From: Bacteroidales bacterium
GTDB lineage: Bacteria; Bacteroidota; Bacteroidia; Bacteroidales; UBA932
DNA length: 64,000 nucleotides
Assembly: GCA_017935505.1 (NCBI GenBank)
Contig: JAGBHM010000004.1
Location: 62,001 to 126,000, forward strand
Direction of reading: 5' to 3'
Below, piece by piece: positions 9,762-21,271 of the stretch; position 1 is the first letter of the stretch; every line of letters starts with the position of its first letter. The translations under genes and the position numbers were made by a program. The notes beneath the pieces are model-generated. The model was not told the origin of the DNA and did not search any database. It saw only the letters and a program-made list of their open reading frames with translations.

Positions 9762-11957
9762 ATGATTCGCAAAATCAACATGTTGCTTATGGTGCTGGTG
9801 CTTCTGCCAATGATTTCATTGGCGAAGCGCACCGTAATCAAGCCGTCGGTTAAAACCCCTACCTCATTTGCAATTATTGTAGACCAACAGACTTTTGAAG
9901 CCGTGCGCCCAAGCATAGAGGCTTACAAAAAGGCAATTGAGAACGACGGTTTGGCTACCTATATCGTAGCCGACCATTGGTGCTGTCCCGATGAGATCAA
10001 GGCACAGCTCATGGAGCTTTCAAAAGGCAAAATGCCTCTTGAAGGTGCAGTATTTGTGGGTGATATTCCAGTTGTTATGGCCCGCGATGCCCAACACTTT
10101 GCATCTGCATTCAAAATGGACCAGACTGAGGACTGGAAAGAGTCATCTTGCGGTACAGACCGTTTCTATGATGATTTTGACCTGAAATGGGATTTCATCA
10201 AACAGGATGAGGAGATTCCTCATTTCTATTACTACTCTTTGAGGGCAGATTCTCCCCAAAAAGTATCTACAGATATCTATACCGGCCGTATCCGCCCTAC
10301 CGGTGAGAACAAATATGATAAATTGGAGAAATACCTTGCAAAGGTTGTGGCTGCACATGCAGAGAACAACAGGCTCGATGACCTGTTTGTATTCCGTGGC
10401 CATGCCTACAACTCTGAGGCAAAAGAAGCATGGTCCGGCGAACAGGTAACTCTTAGAGAGCAGATACCTTCATTGTTTACAACCGGAAATACCGCAAGAT
10501 TTGTAGATTTCGAGACCCAATACCCTGTCAAGAATTATGTTATTGAGTATCTCCGCCGTCCTACTCTTGATATTGCACTCGGCCACCATCATGGGTCCGA
10601 AACCCGCCAATACATGAACGACAACCAGAATGCGGCAACTACAGAAGAAGCTATTGAGATGGTCAGGCTGTATCTCCGCTCAAAAGTATCCCGTGAAAGA
10701 GGTGATAAAGGTGCCGCCATGCAGAAGTGGGCTGACGAATTTGGTGTTCCTGTAAGCTGGATTGATACAACTGCTGCACAGAAAGATGCCGACAGAGTTC
10801 GTCAGAAGAGTATGGATATATACCTCGAAGATATCTATGCAAGCAATCCAAACCCGCGTTTTATCATGTTTGACGCATGCTACAACGGCTCTTTCCATAG
10901 AGATGACTGTATAGCCAACGGATACCTTTTCTGCGACGGCAATACTGTAGCCACTCAAGGAAATACACTGAACAGCATTCAGGACAAACATCCCAATGCA
11001 TACCTTGGCCTTCTGGCAAGCGGTCTGCGCATCGGACAATGGAGCCGTCATGCACAGAACTTTTTGGGACTGCACCTTGTTGGAGACCCTACATATAAGT
11101 TTGCAAATACTTCCACTCCGGAGGTTGACATAAACAGAGCAATTGTTGATCAGGCAAAGAACAATGCATATTGGCTGGATATTCTCAATAACAACAAATA
11201 TGCAGCAACAGGTTCAGACTGGCAGGCAATGGCCATCAGAAAATTGGCAGACAATAAATATGAAAATATTGAAGAGCTTGCAATGGAAGTGTACAAAACC
11301 TCCCCTTTCGGCAGCGTAAGAATGGAGTGTCTGAAGGCCCTTTTCAATATGAACTCCGACAAATTGAATGAGATCATAATCCTTGGATTCAACGACAGCT
11401 ATGAACTTGTACGCCGTTTCTGTTCGGAATACAGCGGCCTTTGCGGAGATGATGAACTTATTCCGGCAGTTGTAAATGCAGTCATCAATGATAAGATTTC
11501 GGCACGTGTCGCATATCGTGCCGGTGAAAATCTTAACCTCTTCCCTGCTGATAAAGTCTGTGCAGAAATCCGCAAACAGTTTGCCCGGCAGAAGCATATC
11601 CTTAATGCCGAAGAGAGAATGAATGGGATGATTGCAACACGAACCAGAGGAGAAAGAAGGGCAAACGCAATTCTTAATGTACTTACAGACAGTTCTGTTA
11701 AACTTGAAGAGAGAAAATTCAATATTGCAACATTGAGGAATTACCGTTATCATTACATTATTCCTCAGGTAATTGCATTCGTAGAAGACGCTTCCCAACC
11801 TGTTGAGCTCAGAATCAGGGCAACTGAGGCATTAGGCTGGTACCGCCATTCATACAGAAATGAAGAGATAGCTCAGGCCTGTAGGAGAATTATGGCATCC
11901 GACGCTCCACAGGAACTTAAAAACGAAGCCAAGAAAACACTTGGCAGACTGCAGTAA
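9762..11957 (+). CDS. C25-like secreted cysteine peptidase with HEAT-like C-terminus, paralog 3
   Basis: A 731-residue protein with a short signal peptide (to about residue 21). It shares the whole layout of paralog 2: TDRFYDDFDLKWDF, a histidine cluster GHHHGSE with the candidate catalytic H277, MFDACYNGSFHRDD with candidate nucleophile C373, LVGDPTYKF, and then HEAT-like helices to the end. It starts 24 bases after paralog 2 and is followed by a long hairpin, so it closes a three-gene unit. Three differently diverged copies in tandem suggest duplication followed by specialisation for different substrates. The peptidase activity is inferred from motifs; no close characterised relative is known to me. 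Confidence 0.75.
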   Translation: MIRKINMLLMVLVLLPMISLAKRTVIKPSVKTPTSFAIIVDQQTFEAVRPSIEAYKKAIENDGLATYIVADHWCCPDEIKAQLMELSKGKMPLEGAVFVGDIPVVMARDAQHFASAFKMDQTEDWKESSCGTDRFYDDFDLKWDFIKQDEEIPHFYYYSLRADSPQKVSTDIYTGRIRPTGENKYDKLEKYLAKVVAAHAENNRLDDLFVFRGHAYNSEAKEAWSGEQVTLREQIPSLFTTGNTARFVDFETQYPVKNYVIEYLRRPTLDIALGHHHGSETRQYMNDNQNAATTEEAIEMVRLYLRSKVSRERGDKGAAMQKWADEFGVPVSWIDTTAAQKDADRVRQKSMDIYLEDIYASNPNPRFIMFDACYNGSFHRDDCIANGYLFCDGNTVATQGNTLNSIQDKHPNAYLGLLASGLRIGQWSRHAQNFLGLHLVGDPTYKFANTSTPEVDINRAIVDQAKNNAYWLDILNNNKYAATGSDWQAMAIRKLADNKYENIEELAMEVYKTSPFGSVRMECLKALFNMNSDKLNEIIILGFNDSYELVRRFCSEYSGLCGDDELIPAVVNAVINDKISARVAYRAGENLNLFPADKVCAEIRKQFARQKHILNAEERMNGMIATRTRGERRANAILNVLTDSSVKLEERKFNIATLRNYRYHYIIPQVIAFVEDASQPVELRIRATEALGWYRHSYRNEEIAQACRRIMASDAPQELKNEAKKTLGRLQ

Positions 11958-11994
11958 ACCTCTTGCATAGATACTGCAAAATCACATTCCAACG

Positions 11995-12040
11995 GTGGCG
12001 TATGAATGAACTGCATGGTTCACTGCATACGCCACTTTTG
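11995..12040 (+). terminator. Terminator-like hairpin after the peptidase trio
   Basis: Inverted repeat GTGGCGTATG (11995-12004) with CATACGCCAC (12026-12035), with a further inner GAAC/GTTC pairing and a short T run after it on the plus strand. It lies between the convergent peptidase and GH13 genes. Confidence 0.7.
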
Positions 12041-12051
12041 TATAAGTAGCT

Positions 12052-13839
12052 CTATCCCACAAATTTAACTATCGAAACTCCGTACCTGCCAACCGGGAGC
12101 TCCACTTCCCCGTTGCGCTCAAGATGAATGCCATGCGATACGGTTACGACCTCCTTTCCACCACCTTTTTCAGCGGCTGAGGCAGCACAAGCCTCTTCAT
12201 CTTCAAAGAGGCTTACAGCAGAGTATTCGCCCTCTGCCAACCTCCAGAAATCAAACAGATGCTCCGGAAGTTTTACACTGAGGCTCTTTGCAGTTTGTGA
12301 AAAATCGGCGGCAACAAGCAGAAACTCTTCCCTATCCTTTGCTTTGCGGGCAAATACAAAATTGTCATTGGCATTGAATCCCGCAGTATCAAAATTGGCA
12401 TATTCCAGATCATAAGTAGCTCCCTCCCTTATGGCCTTCTCCTCCATTGCAATCTGCATAAGCTTGCAATAGAGCTCATACAACCCCTTTTCTGAGGCCG
12501 ACAAACCTGTTACACCTGAGTTCTGTCCCTGGCAATCCCTGCATTCCAAAGCTTTAAGCCATCTTGCAACCGACGGCGCCGAACAGTAATCAAATATTGA
12601 AGTTCTGCCATCTACTCCACTGAAACCTTCAGCCAGCATTCCCCTTTCACCAAATTCCTGCCCGAAATAGAGCATGAATGGTGCAGTATTGAGCATAAGG
12701 GATACTGTCAGCTCCGGTATAGCCTTGAATGGATCTCCAATATTAAAATCTGAGGCAACTCTCTGCTCATCATGATTTTCAAGAAAATTGAGCATTGAAT
12801 GCTGCATATCTCCCAAAGATTGCCAGTTTCCGGTAATTGAACTTGCAGGAGAGAACCATGGAGCCTTGCCGGCAAAACGCTGTGTTATAACCTTCAGATT
12901 ATCATAAAGGCCAACTTTATCATACAGATAATCAAATCCGCCTACATTCAGATATGAGCCATACTGCTGAGGATTGTAAACTTCAGCAATAAATATAATG
13001 TGCGGATATCGCCTTTTCACCTCCCCTATTGCCCAATTCCAGAACTCGACAGGAACCATCTCTGCCATATCGCAACGAAATCCGTCAACACCTTTTGATG
13101 CCCAGAAAAGGAGCACATCCAGCATCATTCCCCAGGTTTTCGGCCTTGGTTCAAAATACTTTGCACCACCATTGGCATAGTCCACTCCATAGTTGAGCTT
13201 TACAGTCTCATACCAGTCATTTCTGCCAGGAGTTGCCGAAAAACAGTCATTTCCGGTAGCCCTTGCAGGCTGCTCCAGATATTTCTGTCCTTGGATTATA
13301 CCCGACAGATCAAGAGCCTGTCCGGGTAAATAATAGAAATTATTCTGAGGGGAAAAAGAGACCGAAACATCATCACCACATCCGAAATGTTCCACCCCTG
13401 AAGGTGTTGAATCGGAGTTATACCCACGGGCCAGATGATTGGGAATAAAATCTATAATAACCTTTAAACCAGATGAGTGGGTACGTTTTACCAACGCGCA
13501 GAACTCATCCATCCTATCCTCTGCAGAATCTGCCAGATAGGGATTTACATCGTAATAATCTTTTATTGCATATGGAGAACCGGCCTCACCCTTTATCACT
13601 TCAGGATTGTCAGCCGCTATTGCAAACTGCTCAAAAGAGGTTTTTGTAACATGTTCAATAACACCCGTGTACCACACATGAGTCACAGCAAGTCTTTTCA
13701 AGCTGTGCAATACAGAGCCTGTTACCGAACTGAATTTTCCGGTACCATTCAATTGGAGAGAGCCTCCGGGAACACAATTTTCATTGGTGTTACCAAAGAC
13801 TCTCAGCAATAATTGATAAATGATAAACTTGGATGCCAT
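12052..13839 (-). CDS. Alpha-amylase family (GH13) enzyme
   Basis: A 595-residue cytoplasmic protein without a signal peptide. The GH13 TIM barrel is recognisable: the region with DFIPNHLARG, the nucleophile in GFRCDMAE (D257), the acid/base in FIAEVYNP (E286) and the third acid in LENHDEQR (D357). All three catalytic residues are present. It would act on alpha-glucans or malto-oligosaccharides; exact specificity is not readable. It sits 12 bases downstream of the phosphofructokinase gene, on the same strand, so glucan breakdown and glycolysis are likely transcribed together. Confidence 0.85.
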   Translation of the reverse strand: MASKFIIYQLLLRVFGNTNENCVPGGSLQLNGTGKFSSVTGSVLHSLKRLAVTHVWYTGVIEHVTKTSFEQFAIAADNPEVIKGEAGSPYAIKDYYDVNPYLADSAEDRMDEFCALVKRTHSSGLKVIIDFIPNHLARGYNSDSTPSGVEHFGCGDDVSVSFSPQNNFYYLPGQALDLSGIIQGQKYLEQPARATGNDCFSATPGRNDWYETVKLNYGVDYANGGAKYFEPRPKTWGMMLDVLLFWASKGVDGFRCDMAEMVPVEFWNWAIGEVKRRYPHIIFIAEVYNPQQYGSYLNVGGFDYLYDKVGLYDNLKVITQRFAGKAPWFSPASSITGNWQSLGDMQHSMLNFLENHDEQRVASDFNIGDPFKAIPELTVSLMLNTAPFMLYFGQEFGERGMLAEGFSGVDGRTSIFDYCSAPSVARWLKALECRDCQGQNSGVTGLSASEKGLYELYCKLMQIAMEEKAIREGATYDLEYANFDTAGFNANDNFVFARKAKDREEFLLVAADFSQTAKSLSVKLPEHLFDFWRLAEGEYSAVSLFEDEEACAASAAEKGGGKEVVTVSHGIHLERNGEVELPVGRYGVSIVKFVG

Positions 13840-13851
13840 CAGGCAATAAGA

Positions 13852-17214
<3,363 letters not shown>

Positions 17215-17244
17215 AATGATATATTAAATTAAATATGTAAAATT

Positions 17245-18432
17245 ATGAAAGAGATCAGAATTACAGACAAAATCTGGTATGTAGGAACGAATGACAGACG
17301 CAAGGAGCTTTTTGAGAACAATTGGCCTCTTCCTTACGGAGTATCTTACAACTCTTATTTGATAAATGATACAAAAAGTGCCCTTATAGATACCGTAGAG
17401 GCGGGTTCATGCAATGATTATATTGAAAAGATATTGAGAATCCTGAATGGAAAACCGCTCGATTACCTTGTAATCAACCATCTTGAACCGGACCATGCCA
17501 GCATGATTACCGCTGTGCGAGCTGCATTCCCTCAGGTAAAGCTGGTGGGCAACTGCCAGACATTCAAAATACTGCAGCATTACTACAAAACAGACGAAGA
17601 GAGTTTTCTTCTTGTAAAGGATGGTGACAAACTTGAATTGGGTGAGTCGTCACTGCAATTTGTACTTGTTCCTTGGGTACACTGGCCTGAGACCATGGTA
17701 ACATATGAGGCATCTACACAGACACTCTTCTCTTGTGATGCATTTGGCGGTTTTGGCACCCTGGACGGCGGCATTTTTGATACAAACAATGATTTTGAGG
17801 GATTCTATCTGTCGGAGATGAGAAGATATTACTCAAATATTGTAGGAAAATACAGCAATATGGTGCAGAAAGCACTTGCAAAACTGCAAGGTGTACCGGT
17901 AAAGATGATAGCCCCTTCACATGGCCTGATCTGGAACAATCCGGAAAAGGTAATATCACTTTATGACAAATGGAGCAGGTATGAGGCTGAGAAGGGCGTT
18001 GTAATTGCCTATGCATCGATGTATGGAAATACAGCCCAGATGGCAGACTATATCGGCAATCTGATTGGAAGCAGAGGTATTCCTGTAAGGACATTTGATG
18101 TTTCGAAAACACATGCGTCATATCTTCTAAACGAGATATGGAAGTACAGCGGCCTCGTTCTTGGCACCTGTGCCTACAATACAAAAATGCACCCTATGAT
18201 GGAGCATTTGTGCAATGAGATAGATTTGTCGCAGCCAAAAGAGAAGAAAGTTGCACTATTTGGAACATCTACATGGAATGGTGCAGGAGTAAAATGTCTC
18301 AAGAAGTTTGCAGAGGAGTATGCGGGATTTGAACTGATGCCTACTGTAGCTGAAACATTCGGCTCAGTTTCACCGGAGAAGGTTGATGAGGCAGTTGCCG
18401 CAATGGTTGAAGAACTTGTTTCAAAATTATAA
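17245..18432 (+). CDS. fprA: Flavodiiron protein (FprA family, A-type flavoprotein)
   Basis: A 395-residue protein with a metallo-beta-lactamase-like domain holding the diiron ligands in NHLEPDHAS (H79, E81, D83, H84), and a flavodoxin domain from about residue 250 (AYASMYGNTAQMADYIG binds FMN). Flavodiiron proteins reduce O2 to water and/or NO to N2O in the cytoplasm of anaerobes, which fits an oxygen-sensitive lifestyle with radical SAM enzymes. It starts 30 bases after ligA, and the next gene follows 13 bases after its stop. Whether O2 or NO is the substrate cannot be told. Confidence 0.92.
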   Translation: MKEIRITDKIWYVGTNDRRKELFENNWPLPYGVSYNSYLINDTKSALIDTVEAGSCNDYIEKILRILNGKPLDYLVINHLEPDHASMITAVRAAFPQVKLVGNCQTFKILQHYYKTDEESFLLVKDGDKLELGESSLQFVLVPWVHWPETMVTYEASTQTLFSCDAFGGFGTLDGGIFDTNNDFEGFYLSEMRRYYSNIVGKYSNMVQKALAKLQGVPVKMIAPSHGLIWNNPEKVISLYDKWSRYEAEKGVVIAYASMYGNTAQMADYIGNLIGSRGIPVRTFDVSKTHASYLLNEIWKYSGLVLGTCAYNTKMHPMMEHLCNEIDLSQPKEKKVALFGTSTWNGAGVKCLKKFAEEYAGFELMPTVAETFGSVSPEKVDEAVAAMVEELVSKL

Positions 18433-18445
18433 GAGTGTAATAATT

Positions 18446-18823
18446 ATGGCAGAGAATATTAAACCCGGAATGGAGAACCGGGCAGAGATGACAGTTACTG
18501 CAGAGGATACTGCAAAAGCATATAGTTCAGGAGCACTTGAGGTATTTGCAACACCCGGAATGATTGCCCTCATGGAGTGTGCCTCATTTGAACTCCTTAA
18601 AAAGGAGGGTTCCGACAGCGTAGGTACAGAACTGAATGTCCAGCACCTGAGAGCCTGCTTGCCAGGAACTGAAGTATGGGCAATAGCGGAAGTTATTGAG
18701 GTTAACGGCAATTGGGTGAAATTCAATGTTGCAGCCTACGACAATAAAGGAGAGATCGGCAAAGGCTCTCACACGAGATATATTATTGATTCTGAGAAAT
18801 TTATGGCAAAACTACGCAAATAG
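18446..18823 (+). CDS. FlK-like hot-dog thioesterase
   Basis: The ATG at 18446 lies after the stop of the flavodiiron gene, gives a 125-residue hot-dog protein and avoids overlap, so I use it over an earlier in-frame codon at 18383. The residues expected for fluoroacetyl-CoA-thioesterase-type proteins are visible: Thr in ATPGM (T36), Glu in ALMEC (E44) and His in VQHLRA (H67). Members hydrolyse or bind small acyl-CoA esters. The true substrate here is unknown and fluoroacetyl-CoA is unlikely. It lies in the flavodiiron-to-ispG run. Confidence 0.8.
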   Translation: MAENIKPGMENRAEMTVTAEDTAKAYSSGALEVFATPGMIALMECASFELLKKEGSDSVGTELNVQHLRACLPGTEVWAIAEVIEVNGNWVKFNVAAYDNKGEIGKGSHTRYIIDSEKFMAKLRK

Positions 18824-18832
18824 TGAGCATAA

Positions 18833-19834
18833 ATGTTCTCTATAAAAGGCACTGCTATTTTGAAAGATCTGGTAGAAGAGATAAAGGAATTTTACAGATG
18901 GCTTGTAAAGTTCATTACTGAGGATATATGGAAGCTCAATATTGATGATTTCGGCAAAGCAAAAAGAAGAGCTATCAAATATCTGAAGGTGGCATTGATT
19001 ACCATAAAGAAATCGGGAAACGACAAACTTGGACTGTATGCTGTCTCCCTAAGTTTCTTTGCGGCCATGTCTGTTGTTCCATTTATGGCTGTAGCTTTGG
19101 CAGTTACAGGTGGTATAGGGTTTGAAAAGAAGCTGCAGGAGCTCCTGCTTGAGAACTTTTCCGGAAGTCAGGAGGTGATAAACTGGGTGCTGCAATTTGC
19201 CAATAATATTATAGAGAGCGGTCAGAAAGATATATTTGGAGTAATAAGTTTCCTCTTCTTTGTGTGGATCGTAATATGGATGATTCTCAATATAGAGAAG
19301 AGTTTTAATGAGATATGGAATGTTGAACGCGGGCGCTCCATTGCAAAGAGATTCCTCTATTATTTTGGAATACTCATAACAGCCCCATTCATCATCATCA
19401 TTTTCTTGTCGGTATACTCTGTCTTTACAAACCAGATAAACAACATCGGTTTTGGCCTCAGACATATGGAGTCAATAGGATTCGTTCTGCAGTGGATGCT
19501 GTTCTATGCAACAATACTCTTCACATTTACAGTGATGTACAAATATATTCCGAATGTGAAGGTTCATTTTTCAGCAGCCTTTAATGCGGCAATAATAGCG
19601 GCAGCAGCCTTTGTAATAATGCAGTACCTCTACATGGAGACGCAGATTCTCGTATCGAGGATAAATGCAGTTTACGGAGCATTTGCCGCCGTTCCGCTCT
19701 TCCTCATCTGGATGAATGTAAGTTGGGTGATAATATTGATAGGAGCAGAAGTTTCCCATGCCTTCCAATATGTAGACGGCAATCCCGACAGATATATTAA
19801 GAATAGTAACAATAACAGCAGGATTGGAAAATAG
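18833..19834 (+). CDS. YihY/BrkB-family inner-membrane protein
   Basis: A 333-residue protein with about six hydrophobic segments (near residues 65-90, 140-160, 185-205, 225-245, 255-275 and 290-310) and the family-typical LYAVSLSFFAAMSVVPFMA near the first. The family was once annotated as ribonuclease BN but is a membrane protein of unclear, possibly transport, function. It starts 9 bases after the thioesterase stop. Confidence 0.85.
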   Translation: MFSIKGTAILKDLVEEIKEFYRWLVKFITEDIWKLNIDDFGKAKRRAIKYLKVALITIKKSGNDKLGLYAVSLSFFAAMSVVPFMAVALAVTGGIGFEKKLQELLLENFSGSQEVINWVLQFANNIIESGQKDIFGVISFLFFVWIVIWMILNIEKSFNEIWNVERGRSIAKRFLYYFGILITAPFIIIIFLSVYSVFTNQINNIGFGLRHMESIGFVLQWMLFYATILFTFTVMYKYIPNVKVHFSAAFNAAIIAAAAFVIMQYLYMETQILVSRINAVYGAFAAVPLFLIWMNVSWVIILIGAEVSHAFQYVDGNPDRYIKNSNNNSRIGK

Positions 19835-19844
19835 CAGAAGAGAT

Positions 19845-21269
19845 ATGGAGATAAAATTGAATATGGAATTGAGCAAGGGTGCTGTAGATTTCATCAATGA
19901 TGATTATCTGCACTCCTTGATTGAAAATACAAAGGAAGACCCTGTAAGAATCAGGGAGATTTTTGAAAAGAGCCGACGCAAACAGCCTCTTACCGTTGAG
20001 GAGACTGCGGCATTGCTGGCCATCAAGTCGAAGGAGGGGCTGGAGGAGCTGTATGCCACAGCACGTGAGCTGAAACGCTCAATTTATGGCAACCGTATAG
20101 TTCTGTTTGCACCGCTATATGTTGGAAACCTGTGCGTAAACAACTGTAAATATTGTGGTTTCAGAAGCAGTTCAAAAGGCACTATCCGCAAAACATTGAA
20201 CCATCAGGAGCTTGTAAATGAAATATATAACCTGGAAGATGAAGGTCATAAAAGGTTGATCCTGGTATTCGGAGAAGCTCCAAAATATACTCCCGAATTC
20301 ATTGCAGAGTGTGTAAGGACCTGTTATGCGACAAAAAAGGGAAATGGAGAGATCAGACGTGTAAATATCAATGCCGCCCCATTGGATATCGAGGGATACA
20401 AGATTGTAAAGGAGGCAGGAATCGGAACATTCCAGGTGTTCCAGGAGACCTATCACAAGGAGACTTATGCCAAATATCATCCTGCCGATACAATAAAAGG
20501 CAATTACATGTGGCGTCTGAATGCCATGGACAGGGCTTTCGAGGCTGGAATTGACGATATGGGCATAGGTGCGCTCTTCGGACTGTACGACTGGCGTTTT
20601 GAGGTACTCGGCCTTGTATCACATGCAATCCATCTCCAGACAACCCATGGAGTGGGCCCTCATACCATCAGTTTCCCTAGAATACAGCCGGCTCAGGATC
20701 TGAACATAGAACTTCCATACAGGGTTACTGACGAGCAGTTCAAGCAGCTCGTTGCCGTTCTGAGGCTTGCAGTTCCTTATACTGGCCTTATAATGACAGC
20801 ACGTGAGAGCAAGGAGATCAGAGATGCAGTAATTGAATTTGGTGTTTCACAGATAGATGCAGGAACAAAACTCGAAATCGGAGGATATCAGAAAGATAAA
20901 GGCAAGGCTCAGGAGCTCAACAAGGAGCAGTTCCAGATTGGAGATACAAGGGAGCTGGATGATGTGATATGCTGGCTTCTGGAGAGGGAGTTCCTCCCTA
21001 GTTTCTGTACCTCATGCTACAGATTGGGAAGGACCGGAGAGCACTTCATGGAGTTTGCCATCCCTGGATTCATAAAGCAGTTCTGCACACCTAACGCCAT
21101 GCTCACATTGGCCGAATATCTGGAGGATTATTCGAGTCCTAAGACAAAAGAGACAGGCTACCGGCTGATTGCAAAAACTTTGGAAAATATGCCGGAGAGT
21201 GATCAAAAACAAAAGATTCTCACTAAATTAGAGGCCATAAAAAACAGTAAACGAGACTTATTATTCTGA
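19845..21269 (+). CDS. hydG: [FeFe]-hydrogenase maturase HydG (radical SAM tyrosine lyase)
   Basis: Splits tyrosine to make the CO and CN ligands of the hydrogenase H-cluster. The radical SAM cysteines are C97, C101 and C104 in CVNNCKYCGFR. The C-terminal cluster region FCTSCYRLGRTGEHFMEF...QFCTPN marks HydG rather than ThiH. I chose ATG 19845 (474 residues) because the upstream TTG at 19824 overlaps the previous gene. HydE, HydF and the hydrogenase are not in this window. Presence of HydG implies that the organism makes an [FeFe] hydrogenase. Confidence 0.92.
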   Translation: MEIKLNMELSKGAVDFINDDYLHSLIENTKEDPVRIREIFEKSRRKQPLTVEETAALLAIKSKEGLEELYATARELKRSIYGNRIVLFAPLYVGNLCVNNCKYCGFRSSSKGTIRKTLNHQELVNEIYNLEDEGHKRLILVFGEAPKYTPEFIAECVRTCYATKKGNGEIRRVNINAAPLDIEGYKIVKEAGIGTFQVFQETYHKETYAKYHPADTIKGNYMWRLNAMDRAFEAGIDDMGIGALFGLYDWRFEVLGLVSHAIHLQTTHGVGPHTISFPRIQPAQDLNIELPYRVTDEQFKQLVAVLRLAVPYTGLIMTARESKEIRDAVIEFGVSQIDAGTKLEIGGYQKDKGKAQELNKEQFQIGDTRELDDVICWLLEREFLPSFCTSCYRLGRTGEHFMEFAIPGFIKQFCTPNAMLTLAEYLEDYSSPKTKETGYRLIAKTLENMPESDQKQKILTKLEAIKNSKRDLLF

Positions 21270-21271
21270 TT

